Shown here piece by piece: positions 28,639 through 37,861 of a DNA stretch of 64,000 nt. Origin of the DNA: F1-120-MAGs118 sp013360535 (GTDB lineage: Bacteria; Planctomycetota; UBA1135; GCA-002686595). Position 1 is the first letter of the stretch. Each line of letters opens with the position of its first letter. The translations under genes and the position numbers were made by a program. The notes below the pieces were generated by a model that worked only from the letters and a program-made list of their open reading frames with translations, was not told where the DNA came from and ran no database searches. Where the stretch lies: positions 62,001 through 126,000 of the forward strand of contig JAPKHC010000007.1 in assembly GCA_026647215.1 (NCBI GenBank), read 5' to 3'.

Positions 28639-30045
28639 GTGAAGATCGTCCTCCTCAGCCCGCCGTCGCCTCCGGAGTTCCGCGTCAGCCGCGGGCTGAT
28701 GGGGGGCTTTGGCATGGCGGTCAATCCCGGGCTGCTCTACCCGCCGATCGAGCTCGCGCACGTCGCGAGCGTGCTCGAGGCCGAGGGCCACGAGCTGCGC
28801 ATCGTCGACGCGGACGCGAGCGGGCTCGACGCGGATGCAACGGTCGCCGCGATCGTGGCGGAGCGCCCGGCCTTCGTCGCGCTCGACAGCTCGTCGACCT
28901 CGCTCGACCGCGACCTCGCGCTCGCGCGCACGTTGCGCGAGCGATTGAGAGTGCCCGTCGCGATCCTCGGCAGCCAGGTGACGTTCACGCCGGGCGAGAT
29001 CTTTGCGCAGGACAACGTCGATTGCGTCGTGCGCGGCGAGCCCGAGCACACCGTGCGCGACCTCGCGCGGCGCGTCGCGGCGGGTGAGGGCTTCGCGGGC
29101 GTCGAGGGCATCACGTGGAAGCGCGCCGACGGCGAGATCGTGCACGAGCCCGAGCGCGACAAGATCAAGGACCTCGACAGCCTGCCGTTGCCCGCGCGGC
29201 ATCTGCTCCGCAACGAGCTCTACCGCTTCCCCGGCGTCGAAGGCCCGATCACGACCGTCAAGAGCTCGCGCGGCTGCCCGCTCGACTGCTCGTTCTGCGG
29301 CTACACGCTGGCGCAGGGCCTGCGCTTCCGCTTCCGCAGCCCGCAGAACGTGCTCAAGGAGCTCGTGGAGATCGTGCGCGTGCACAAGGTGCACCACGTC
29401 GTGTTCCGCGACCCGATCTTCACCACGCGCAAGGACCGCGTGCACGAAATCTGCGACGGTATCCTCGCCGAGAAGCTCGACCTCAAGTGGCAGTGCGAGA
29501 CCGCCGTCAAGGTGCTCGACCGCCCGCTGCTCGAGAAGATGGCCAAGGCCGGCTGCGTCCACATCTCGCTCGGCGTCGAGTCGGGCAACGAGACGATCCA
29601 GCGCAAGCACTGCGGCGCCAAGCTGCTCGACCACGAACAGGCCGTGAAGGTCTTCCGCGACGCGCGCGAGCTCGGCATCGAGACGCGCGCCTTCTGCATG
29701 ATCGGTTTCCCCGAGGAAACCCCGGCGATGGTCGAGGACACGCTGCGCCTCGTCGAGCGTTGCGATCCCGACCAGGTGCAGTTCTGCGCCGTCACCGCCT
29801 ACCCGGGCACGCCGCTCTACAAGATGCTCAAGGGCGAGCGCGACTTCGACTACGCCACCATGACCGGCTTCAAGGCGCTCGAAGGCAACGAGTTCATGAG
29901 CGCCGCCCAGATCGAGTCCAAGATCCGCGAGGCCTACCGCCGCTTCTACCGCCGCCCGCGCCGCCTCGCCCGCGAGCTGCGCCACCCGCTGCGCTTGGCC
30001 AGCAAGGTCGTGCGCTACTTCACGCTCTTCCGCGCGCGCGCCTGA
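28639..30045 (+). CDS. B12-binding radical SAM enzyme
   Basis: A 468-residue protein with an N-terminal cobalamin-binding-like Rossmann domain (about residues 1-150, PPIELAHVASVLEAEGHELR) and a radical SAM domain whose cluster motif C-x3-C-x2-C is in SRGCPLDCSFCGYT. This is the class of HpnP/HpnR, BchE and many P-methylases and oxidative cyclases that act on lipids, tetrapyrroles or natural products. The substrate cannot be told from sequence. It starts at a GTG after a 54-base gap from pheT and ends 31 bases inside the 3' end of the convergent gene at 30015. Its tail is Arg-rich. Confidence 0.88.
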   Translation: MKIVLLSPPSPPEFRVSRGLMGGFGMAVNPGLLYPPIELAHVASVLEAEGHELRIVDADASGLDADATVAAIVAERPAFVALDSSSTSLDRDLALARTLRERLRVPVAILGSQVTFTPGEIFAQDNVDCVVRGEPEHTVRDLARRVAAGEGFAGVEGITWKRADGEIVHEPERDKIKDLDSLPLPARHLLRNELYRFPGVEGPITTVKSSRGCPLDCSFCGYTLAQGLRFRFRSPQNVLKELVEIVRVHKVHHVVFRDPIFTTRKDRVHEICDGILAEKLDLKWQCETAVKVLDRPLLEKMAKAGCVHISLGVESGNETIQRKHCGAKLLDHEQAVKVFRDARELGIETRAFCMIGFPEETPAMVEDTLRLVERCDPDQVQFCAVTAYPGTPLYKMLKGERDFDYATMTGFKALEGNEFMSAAQIESKIREAYRRFYRRPRRLARELRHPLRLASKVVRYFTLFRARA

Positions 30046-32510
30046 ACGTCGGCCAACGCGGCTCCGACCGCCTCCGGCGAGACTTCGAGCGTGCACTCGA
30101 CGTCCACCGTCTCGACCTCGAGCGTGGAGCGTTGCAGGGTCTCGTCGTCGAGGAGAGACTCGCCGCCGGCGACGGACCAGCGGACGTCGAGTTTCCCGAG
30201 CGGAACGCGCGGAACCTGCGCTGTGCGGCCCGCGCGCAGGACCGCTCTGTGGCTCCATTTGTCCTCTCCGGACACGTCGATGACGTAGGCGAGTCCATCG
30301 CCGGCCGCGGGCAGAGACTGGGGCACGTGCAGGAGCAGCGCCGGCGCAGGCTCGAGTTCGAGGACCACTCCGTCGCGAACGGCCCGGAAATTCGCCGGGC
30401 GGAACGTCACGGCCGTCACGTCGAAGTCGACCGTCAGGTCGCGCGACAGCAGCGTCACGTCACCGTCGGAAAAGATCTGCCAACCGCCACCCGTCGGAGT
30501 CTGGCCCATGAGCTTGACCTCGGGCAGGAGCTCGCCGCCACGCCCGGCGACGTGAACACGGATCTCGTTGAGCTGCGGCCGCAGGTCGATCGCCGCGAGC
30601 CGCGGATCGTCGGCATCGGTGACCTGTGTGATCGTCAGGAATGGCTCCGGTCCCTGACCGTCGACTCGCACATCGACGTCGATGGGAGCGAGCGTTCTGC
30701 GGAGAATCATGAAACGCCCAAAGGCGTCCGGCTTCCCGCCCGAGAGCCCGGCGGCGCTCACGAAGACGCGCGCGAGCGCATCGGGGGTCCGCAGGAGCAC
30801 TCGGCCGCGCAAAGGAACGACGCCTCGCTGCAGCACGACCTCGATGCCTTGCGTTCCGGACGGGAACGACAACGTGGGACCAGGCTCGTACCCCTCCGCC
30901 CAAACCTGAAACGCCGTGCTCTCGTAAACCGGCGGGGCCCGCAGCTCGAAGTGACCTCGCGCGTCGCTCAACACGCTTCGCGAGGAGTCCGTGCTCCACT
31001 CGGGCACGCCCCCGACTTCGACACCGTCCGGCAGCGGACGCGGGGGTCTCGAGGATTTGTACTGCAAGGAGATCCACGCGTCGGCGATCGCTCCGCCGTC
31101 GCTGGAGAGCACGCGACCGGAGACGAGTGACGGGACGGCGAGCAGGCGGATGTCGCCGAGCTCGATTCCGGAACTGGGCGCGGGCGACAGAAGCGGCACC
31201 TCGCACTCGGCTCCATCGGTCTGCGCTCGGACGAGCATGCTGGCCGCATCCGTGAGCATCCACTCCGGATAACGCTCGAACATCCGGAAGCGGCCTTCGC
31301 CATCGGTGCGCACGCGTCCCAGCACTCCGACCGTCGTCGGCAGGTGCGCGGCATCGCGAGGCGATACGTCGAGAGCCTCGAAACGGAGGGGAGTCCCGTC
31401 CTCGCGCAGCGCGCGGCCCGAGAAAAGGAGCGGCGGCTCGTCGATCTCGAGCGTGACCTCGATGCGTTCGCCGGGCCTCGTGGGACCGGGACATTCCTTG
31501 CGCGATTCGTGTCCTCGCCGGCCGTCGGGCGAACCCGCCAGGACGTCGAGCTGCGCGTCGAGTCCCACGTTTCGAAACAGGACCTCGCCCGCGCGGGACA
31601 TCAACTGGGAACCTGCGCGCGGCAGTCCTTCGATGGAGGCACCGAGCAGAACCTGCACCGGCGCTTCGAGCGTCTCCCCGCGAGAGTTCACGAGCCGCAC
31701 GAGCACCTCTCCAGTCGCTCCCATCCGAAGCGCAATGGCCTCCGTGGGCCATGGCGAGGCGGAGACCAGCGACGCAGCGCGGGTCGGATCCAGCGACACG
31801 ATGGACACGAGCAGCGTTCCGCCAGTCGCGCCCGCCATGAGCCTCGCACGCGCGTGCCCGAGGCGCGCGACACCCTCCGCGTTGGTCTCGGCTTCGACTG
31901 CCGTTTTCCTCCTCGAACTCCGCTCGGCGCGGACCGTGATTCCGGAGAGCGGTGTTCCACTTTCGTCACGGACCTCGACCACGAGCTCGCCATCGGGCGC
32001 GAGAACGAGTTCGCAAACGTTGCCCGCGACTGCGGAACCCTCTGCCCAGAGCTCGCCAGAGCGAGCCTGCACGAAACCCAGAGTGTCGTCGAGACCGACG
32101 CGAAACTCACCGCGTTCATCCGTCGTCCCGACGAGAGCGCTCGCGAGCAAGCGAGCGTCGCGTTCCGCGCCGCCCCACGCGTTCGACATCCAGTCGTAGC
32201 TCGCCCAGCGGACCTCGGCACCCACGACCGGCGCGAAGTGTTGCCAATCGACCACACGCACGAGGACGGCAGTCGAAGGATCCTGCGACGAACTCTTGTC
32301 TCGGAGCCCGGCGGCAGCCTCGCGTGACGCAGGCTCCGCGGCGGCCTGTTCGACGCTCAGGAGCTGCTCGGTGGACTTCTGAGGATTCGCGGCGATCTCC
32401 GCACTCTCGCCGTCGCGCTCGCCGTCGCGCTCGCGAGACAGGAACAGGTACAGGAGCACGATCGTCAACACGATCGCCACCGCGAGACTCCACGAAAGCG
32501 CGCGCATCAT
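30015..32510 (-). CDS. Signal-anchored ectodomain protein, carboxypeptidase-regulatory-like repeats (paralogue A)
   Basis: An 831-residue protein: one N-terminal membrane anchor (about residues 7-25, WSLAVAIVLTIVLLYLFLS), a low-complexity linker, and a long extracytoplasmic part made of beta-rich units of the carboxypeptidase-regulatory/CnaB type. Recognisable repeat cores are VGAEVRWASYDW, CELVLAPDGELVVEVRDESG and SLVSGRVLSSDGGAIADAW. No catalytic motif is seen. It is the last of five same-strand paralogues behind a sigma-fused homologue, 52 bases after paralogue B. Its C-terminus (VDVECTLEVSPEAVG) matches the family tail. It is the most diverged of the A/B/C group. Its stop lies inside the end of the convergent radical SAM gene. 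Confidence 0.8.
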   Translation of the reverse strand: MMRALSWSLAVAIVLTIVLLYLFLSRERDGERDGESAEIAANPQKSTEQLLSVEQAAAEPASREAAAGLRDKSSSQDPSTAVLVRVVDWQHFAPVVGAEVRWASYDWMSNAWGGAERDARLLASALVGTTDERGEFRVGLDDTLGFVQARSGELWAEGSAVAGNVCELVLAPDGELVVEVRDESGTPLSGITVRAERSSRRKTAVEAETNAEGVARLGHARARLMAGATGGTLLVSIVSLDPTRAASLVSASPWPTEAIALRMGATGEVLVRLVNSRGETLEAPVQVLLGASIEGLPRAGSQLMSRAGEVLFRNVGLDAQLDVLAGSPDGRRGHESRKECPGPTRPGERIEVTLEIDEPPLLFSGRALREDGTPLRFEALDVSPRDAAHLPTTVGVLGRVRTDGEGRFRMFERYPEWMLTDAASMLVRAQTDGAECEVPLLSPAPSSGIELGDIRLLAVPSLVSGRVLSSDGGAIADAWISLQYKSSRPPRPLPDGVEVGGVPEWSTDSSRSVLSDARGHFELRAPPVYESTAFQVWAEGYEPGPTLSFPSGTQGIEVVLQRGVVPLRGRVLLRTPDALARVFVSAAGLSGGKPDAFGRFMILRRTLAPIDVDVRVDGQGPEPFLTITQVTDADDPRLAAIDLRPQLNEIRVHVAGRGGELLPEVKLMGQTPTGGGWQIFSDGDVTLLSRDLTVDFDVTAVTFRPANFRAVRDGVVLELEPAPALLLHVPQSLPAAGDGLAYVIDVSGEDKWSHRAVLRAGRTAQVPRVPLGKLDVRWSVAGGESLLDDETLQRSTLEVETVDVECTLEVSPEAVGAALADVQARARKSVK

Positions 32511-32562
32511 GCAGGTTCCTGCATCGACGAAGGCATTCGACGAGAGCTCGACGATACTCCGC

Positions 32563-35067
32563 TCACTTGCGCTTCGCCCTCACCTCAGCTCGCGCCGCCT
32601 CGACATCGCCAAGCTTGGCGTCGAGCACGCACTCGACGTCCTCGCGCTCGACGGTGACTTCGACCTGGCTCAGCAACTTGGTGGTGCCGCGAACGGTCCA
32701 GAGCACTGTCCACTGGCCCGGCCCGGGCAGTTGCAGTCGGCGCTCGCGACCCGAGTCGAACGAGATCGACTGCCGCTTGGAGTCCGTGCGCGTGGCCTGG
32801 ACCAAGTAGACAAGGCCGTCGCCGGCAGCGGGCAGGGACTCTGGCAAGCGCAGGAGCAGCGCGGGCAAGCGCTCGAGCGTGAGCACGTCGCCGGAGCGGA
32901 CACCGACGAAGCTCGCGGGCAAGTAGCCATCGGCCTTGAGTTCGAGATCGAGCAGCGACTCCCGGGAGAGCAGGCACACCAGTCCTGGAGACTCGAGCTG
33001 CCAGCCGGTTCCAGAGCGCGCGCGGCCCGAAACCTTGACCGACCGAACGGGGAGTTCGTCTCGACCGACGACTCGGAAACGGAACTCGCGCACGAGCTCC
33101 CGCAGGTCGAGCGTCGCCAGGCGCGGGTCCCGCGGATCGCTCACCTGCGCGATCGTGAGCAACGGTTCCGAACCCAGCCCGTCGGCGTGCAGGACGACGT
33201 CGACAGGCTCCGGAGAACGACGAGGGATCGTGAAGCGCCCGAAGGCGTCGATCGTTCCGGCTTGCAAGCCGGCGCGGATCGACAGGCGCACGAGCGAGTC
33301 GGCCGTGGGCGCGAGCACTCGGCCACGCAGCGGATCGAGCGTGCGCCGGAGGACCAGCTCCACATCGCCTGCACCCGCTTCGAACGGAACTTGTGGGCCC
33401 GCAGCAAAACCCGGCGCGGTGGCTCGCAGGGCATAACGCCCACGCGGCTCTCGCACGGCCAGCTCGAACGCTCCACGCTCGTCCGAACGAGTTTCGCGCA
33501 GCGTGTCGAGTTCCCACTCGACGACGGCCAGGCCCTCGGCCTCGACACCAAACTCGCTCGTCTGCGCTCCCGGGGTGAAGTGGAACAGGCGGACGTGCGC
33601 GCCCGCGATCGGCGCGCCGTTCTCGTCCAGCACGCGACCGGAAACGAGTCGGGGCGCGGGCTCGAGCCGAATGTCGCCGAGTTCCGCGTCGGCGGCCACG
33701 GAACTTGCGCGGAACGCCGCCACGCCCTCGAGAGCGCCATCGTCGGCTCGCGCGACCAGCACGGGCTCGCGAACGTCCGCGCCCAGCGACTTGGGAAAGG
33801 TCGTCCGAAAGCGGCCCTCGTCGTCGGTTTCCGTCTTCTCCGCGGACTCGAGCGGCGGCAGGTGCGCGGCCACGCGGACCGAGAGCAGCAGCTGCGCGCG
33901 CGCAAGCGGGACACCTTGCGGATCGAGCGCTCGACCCCTGAGCGTGGCTTCCGGCTTGCAGACCGTCGCGGCGACCAGAACGCGCTCCCCAGCTCTCGTC
34001 GGGCCTGGAGCATGGGTTCCGGAGCCGGAGAAGCGACCCTCGGCACGCGGGAAGCAGAAGAACGAGAGCTGCGCTCCGAGCGGCAGGTGCTCAAACGTAA
34101 CGGTCCCGCCTCGGGCAAACCCGTGCAGCACGGACGGGGGGCCTTCGGGCACGCGCACGGTGAGTTGCACCTCGGTGGGCTGCTCGAACGTCTCACCTTG
34201 CTCATCGACGACGTTCACTACGACCGCGCCGGTCGGGCCGACGCGCAGCTGCACCGGACTCGCGGGCCAGGGAGGAACCTCGACGAACGCGCGGGGCGTC
34301 TTCGGGTCCGCAATCTCGGCCGACACCACCAGCGTTCCCGTCGCGGAGCCCGCGAGCAACCGCGCGCGTGCGTGGGCCAGTCGCGCCACGCCGTCGGCCC
34401 GCGTGTCCGCCGTGACGCTCTCGAAGGACTGCGAGTCCGTCGCCCGGCGCGCGCCGACGCGCACGCCGCCGACCGGTGCGCCGTCCTCGCCAAGGACTTC
34501 AACCAGCAGATCGCCGTCGGGAGCGAGCACCAGCTCGGATGGCTCGGACGTCGCGGGCGACAGGTGGACCTGCCCCCAGAGCCCGGGTGCCGTGGCCTGC
34601 ACGAGCAACACCGAGCGCGACTTGGCGATCCAGACTCGTCCCTCTTCGTCGCTCGTGCTGACGAGACCGCTCTGCAGCACTCCCTCGAACTGCCCCTGGC
34701 TGTCGAGCGAGTACCTGGAGGAGTCCTTCGTGAGCCACTCCCAGCTCGCCCAGCGCACCTCGGCGCCCGCGACGGGCTCGAAACGCTCGCAATCGACCAC
34801 ACGCACGAGGATGGAATCGGTGGGGGATGGAGACGAGATCGTCGGAGCGGTTTCGGGCGCGATCTCACGAGCGGAGGAGTTCTCGGAGACTTGCGCGGAA
34901 GGTGTCGCCTTGTCCGTGCCCGCGAGTGGTTCGCGCACGAGCTCCGCGCCTGTCGCGGCGTCGAGTTGCGCGCTCTCGCCGTCGCGATCGCGCGACAGGA
35001 ACACGAGAACGAACACAAGCGCGAGCGCGGCCAGCGCTGCGAGACCACGCGACAGCAAACGCTTCAA
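32563..35067 (-). CDS. Signal-anchored ectodomain protein (paralogue B)
   Basis: An 834-residue member of the array. The start is the TTG at 35067, because AAGGAG lies five bases upstream and the protein then begins directly with a basic patch and anchor (LKRLLSRGLAALAALALVFV); the TTG at 35100 is a poorer choice. After a Ser/Thr/Glu linker, beta-sandwich repeats follow: FEPVAGAEVRWASWEW, ELVLAPDGDLLVEVLGEDG, LVSGRVLDENGAPIAGAHV, and the segment FVGVRSGDVLTLERLPALLL shared with the sigma fusion. The anchor and linker are almost identical to paralogue C while the interior differs. The C-terminus is basic (EVRAKRK). The function is unknown; it is probably a periplasmic or surface protein. Confidence 0.82.
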   Translation of the reverse strand: MKRLLSRGLAALAALALVFVLVFLSRDRDGESAQLDAATGAELVREPLAGTDKATPSAQVSENSSAREIAPETAPTISSPSPTDSILVRVVDCERFEPVAGAEVRWASWEWLTKDSSRYSLDSQGQFEGVLQSGLVSTSDEEGRVWIAKSRSVLLVQATAPGLWGQVHLSPATSEPSELVLAPDGDLLVEVLGEDGAPVGGVRVGARRATDSQSFESVTADTRADGVARLAHARARLLAGSATGTLVVSAEIADPKTPRAFVEVPPWPASPVQLRVGPTGAVVVNVVDEQGETFEQPTEVQLTVRVPEGPPSVLHGFARGGTVTFEHLPLGAQLSFFCFPRAEGRFSGSGTHAPGPTRAGERVLVAATVCKPEATLRGRALDPQGVPLARAQLLLSVRVAAHLPPLESAEKTETDDEGRFRTTFPKSLGADVREPVLVARADDGALEGVAAFRASSVAADAELGDIRLEPAPRLVSGRVLDENGAPIAGAHVRLFHFTPGAQTSEFGVEAEGLAVVEWELDTLRETRSDERGAFELAVREPRGRYALRATAPGFAAGPQVPFEAGAGDVELVLRRTLDPLRGRVLAPTADSLVRLSIRAGLQAGTIDAFGRFTIPRRSPEPVDVVLHADGLGSEPLLTIAQVSDPRDPRLATLDLRELVREFRFRVVGRDELPVRSVKVSGRARSGTGWQLESPGLVCLLSRESLLDLELKADGYLPASFVGVRSGDVLTLERLPALLLRLPESLPAAGDGLVYLVQATRTDSKRQSISFDSGRERRLQLPGPGQWTVLWTVRGTTKLLSQVEVTVEREDVECVLDAKLGDVEAARAEVRAKRK

Positions 35068-35235
35068 CTGGGCTCCTTCTCCGCAAGAATTTCGACGCAA
35101 CGGCTCACCGTCTCGCCCGGGGCCGAGGTTTGTACCTCGCCGCCGTGCCCACAGACAGTGGAGGAGTTGCGGCCATCGGGGCGCGCGCTCATCTGCGTCT
35201 CGCTCTCACCTCGGCGACGGCGGCCTCGACAACTT
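34762..35235. repeat. Near-identical direct repeat, copy 1 (promoter, anchor, neighbour 3' end)
   Basis: This stretch covers the 5' end of paralogue B, its upstream gap and the last codons of paralogue C. It matches 37388-37861 base for base with few differences at a constant offset of 2626, about 93-95% identical by eye. The ectodomain interiors on either side are much more diverged, so the repeat marks a recent duplication or gene conversion. Confidence 0.75.
35110..35136 (-). promoter_or_regulatory. Conserved promoter-like block upstream of paralogue B
   Basis: Read on the minus strand this is GGTACA, eight variable bases, then CCCCGGGCGAGAC, so GGTACA and CGAGAC are 15 bases apart. The same arrangement with the same spacing occurs upstream of paralogues C and D. 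The spacing resembles -35/-10 pairs of ECF sigma promoters, which suggests but does not show control by the sigma fusion. Confidence 0.45.
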
Positions 35236-37693
35236 GAGACTTCGCGTCGAGTACGCATTCGACGTCCTCGTGGCCGACGACGAGTTCGACTTGGCTCAGC
35301 ACGGTCTGGCTGCCGCGCACGAGCCACTGCACGATCCACTTGCCGGGGCCACCCAAGCGCAAGTAGGCCTCGCGGTCGGACTGGATCGTTGTGCGTGCGA
35401 GTGGCGAGCCCTCGAGCGTGGCTTGCACTACGTAGACGAGTCCATCGCCCGCTTCCGGCAGGTGATCCGGCACGCGGAGCAGGACCGCAGGAGTGCGTTC
35501 GAGCTTGAGCACGTCGCCGGAACGCACGCCGACGAAGCTCGCCGCAGCGTAGCCGTCCGCGCTGAGGCCGAGCTCGAGCGTAGTGTCGTGCGTGAGCATG
35601 CTGACATAGCCCGAGGACGTGAATTGCCAGCCCGAACCTGCGCGGGAGTAACGCGAGACTCGGACGGTCCGCAACGGCATGCCGTCGCTGCCGACGACGC
35701 GAAAGCTGAACTCGCGCACGAGTCCGCGCAGGTCGATCGCGGCGAGCCGCGGGTCTTTCGCATCGCTCACGCCCGGGATCGTCACGAGCGGCTCGGGACC
35801 GAGGCCATCGACCCGCACCACGACGTCGACGGGCTCGGAGGAACGGCGCTGGATCGCGAAGCGACCGAACGCGTCGATCGTTCCGGCGCCGGCACCAGCG
35901 CTGATGCTCACGCGCTCGACGGCCTCCGGCGCGGGCACGAGGACGCGACCGCGCAAGACTTCGACTTTGCGTTGAAGGATCAGCACCACGTCGTTCGCGC
36001 CCGGCTCGAAGGGCACCTGCACACCCGCGTCGAATCCCAGCGCGAACGCGCGGACCGAGTAGGGTCCGCTCGGATCACGGGCGCACAGCTCGAAGCGGCC
36101 TTGAGCATCGCATCGCGCTCCGCGCACGTTGTCCTCCTCCCATTCGGCGCCGGCGCCGTAGCCGAGCTCAGCCCCGCTCTCGCTGACCGGCTCCTCGGGC
36201 ATCCTGTGGAGCAGGGTCACGCTCGCACCGGGCACGGGTGCGCCGTTCTCGTCGAGCACGCGACCTGCAATGAGCCTGGGCGCGGGCGTGAGCCTGATCT
36301 CGCCGACTTCGACATCGCCTGTCGCGCTCTCCACGCGAGCGGTCGCGATTCCTTCGAGAGCCTGCTTCGGCAAACGCGCGAGCAGCACCCGTTCCCGTGG
36401 CTCGCCTTCGAGCTTGCGGGTCAGCGGCACCTGGAATCGCCCCGCCTCATCGGTGGTCGCCACCAAGTCCGACCGATGCGAAGGCAAGTGAACGAACTCA
36501 CGCAGCGAAAGCACGAGTTCCGCCCGCGCGAGCGGCTCGCCCCGTTCGTCGAGCACGCGGCCGGCAAGCGTCGACTCGGCCAGGCAAAGCCTCGAAGAGA
36601 CGACCATGCGTTCCCCGGCTGTGCGCGGGCCCGCGACCTGCGTTCCCGCGCAGTCGTCGCTGGCGCCGACCACCGGAAAGCAGGCGATCCAAAGCGAAGC
36701 TCCGAGCGGAACGTGCCCGAACGTCGCCATGCCGTCGATCGCGGGCTCCCTCTTCACGGAATGCCGCGCGCCCGGCAGGCTCACCGTGAGTTGCACGTCC
36801 GCAGGAATGGACACGAGCGCGCCCGCCGAATCGACGACGTTCACGACCACCGTGCCCGACGGTCGCAGCACGAGTTGCACCGGCAGCGTGGGCCAAGGCG
36901 AAAGTTCGACCAGCGCGCGCGGTGCATCGGGGTCCGCAGTCAGGGCCGTGACAAGCAGCGGGCCCTGCGTCGCGCTCGCGAGCAGCAGCGCACGCGCGTG
37001 GGGGATCCGAGCCACTCCGTCGAGCCCGGTAAACGCGTGCGCCTTGATCGAGCCTTGCAGGTCGCTCGCCTTGCGCACGCCGACACGAACGCGAGCGACT
37101 GGCGCGCCTGCCGGATCGACGACATCGACACGCAGGTCGCCGTCGGGTGCGAGCACAAGCTCGAGCGTTTCCGGCGACGCCGGCGATGCATAGATCTGGC
37201 CCCACAGGCCGGGAAGCGACGCTTGCACGAGCAGCACCGAGCGCGCGGCCTCGATCCCGACCAACCCCTGCTCGTCGGTTGTTCCGACCAGCCCGCTCTC
37301 GCGCACGCGCGCCTCGAGGCCCGGGCTGTCGAACGTGCTCTTCGGGCCCTCGCCCCAGATCCAGTCCAGGCTCGCCCAGCGCACCTCCGCACCCGCGACG
37401 GGCTCGAAGCGTTCGCAGTCGACGACGCGCACGAGGATGGAGTCGACGGGGGATGGAGAGGAGGTCGTCGGAGCGGTTTCGGGCGCGATCTCACGATCGG
37501 AGGAGTTCTCGGAGACTTGCGCGGAAGGTGTCGCCTTGTCCGTGCCCGCGAGCGGTTCGCGCACGAGCTCCGCGCCTGTCGCTGCGTCGAGTTGCGCGCT
37601 CTCGCCGCCGCGATCGCGCGACAGGAACACGAGAACGAACACCAGCGCGAGCGCGGCCAGCACCGCGAGACCACGCGACAGCAAGCGCTTCAA
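35189..37693 (-). CDS. Signal-anchored ectodomain protein (paralogue C)
   Basis: An 834-residue array member with the same design as paralogue B. TTG start at 37693 with AAGGAA five bases upstream; anchor LKRLLSRGLAVLAALALVFV; linker AREPLAGTDKATPSAQ-type low complexity. Ectodomain repeats include FEPVAGAEVRWASLDWIW, ELVLAPDGDLRVDVVDPAG, LIAGRVLDENGAPVPGASV and FVGVRSGDVLKLERTPAVLL. The N-terminal 100 or so residues are almost identical to B, but the following domains are clearly different. The C-terminal codons resemble paralogue D more than B, so this is a mosaic. No enzyme motif is visible. Confidence 0.82.
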   Translation of the reverse strand: MKRLLSRGLAVLAALALVFVLVFLSRDRGGESAQLDAATGAELVREPLAGTDKATPSAQVSENSSDREIAPETAPTTSSPSPVDSILVRVVDCERFEPVAGAEVRWASLDWIWGEGPKSTFDSPGLEARVRESGLVGTTDEQGLVGIEAARSVLLVQASLPGLWGQIYASPASPETLELVLAPDGDLRVDVVDPAGAPVARVRVGVRKASDLQGSIKAHAFTGLDGVARIPHARALLLASATQGPLLVTALTADPDAPRALVELSPWPTLPVQLVLRPSGTVVVNVVDSAGALVSIPADVQLTVSLPGARHSVKREPAIDGMATFGHVPLGASLWIACFPVVGASDDCAGTQVAGPRTAGERMVVSSRLCLAESTLAGRVLDERGEPLARAELVLSLREFVHLPSHRSDLVATTDEAGRFQVPLTRKLEGEPRERVLLARLPKQALEGIATARVESATGDVEVGEIRLTPAPRLIAGRVLDENGAPVPGASVTLLHRMPEEPVSESGAELGYGAGAEWEEDNVRGARCDAQGRFELCARDPSGPYSVRAFALGFDAGVQVPFEPGANDVVLILQRKVEVLRGRVLVPAPEAVERVSISAGAGAGTIDAFGRFAIQRRSSEPVDVVVRVDGLGPEPLVTIPGVSDAKDPRLAAIDLRGLVREFSFRVVGSDGMPLRTVRVSRYSRAGSGWQFTSSGYVSMLTHDTTLELGLSADGYAAASFVGVRSGDVLKLERTPAVLLRVPDHLPEAGDGLVYVVQATLEGSPLARTTIQSDREAYLRLGGPGKWIVQWLVRGSQTVLSQVELVVGHEDVECVLDAKSQVVEAAVAEVRARRR

Positions 37694-37861
37694 CTGGGTT
37701 CCTTCTCCGAAGGAATTTCGACGCAACGGCTCACCGTCTCGCCCGGGGCCAAGGTTTGTACCTCGCCGCCGTGCCCACCGACAGTGGAGGAGTTGCGGCC
37801 GTCGGGGCGCGCTCTCATCTGCGTCTCGCTCTCACCTCGGCGGCGGCGGCCTCGACATCTC
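37388..37861. repeat. Near-identical direct repeat, copy 2
   Basis: This is the partner of 34762-35235. It covers the 5' end of paralogue C, the upstream gap with the conserved block, and the 3' end of paralogue D. Confidence 0.75.
37736..37762 (-). promoter_or_regulatory. Conserved promoter-like block upstream of paralogue C
   Basis: On the minus strand GGTACA, N8, CCCCGGGCGAGAC, identical in layout to the block before paralogue B. Because this gap lies inside the recent direct repeat, its conservation relative to B is expected; the copy before D is the more informative one. Confidence 0.45.

Noticed and set aside
26122..30258. A 1378-codon minus-strand frame opposite pheT and the radical SAM gene
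   Set aside because: It is a reverse shadow of two convincing genes, with composition typical of such shadows.
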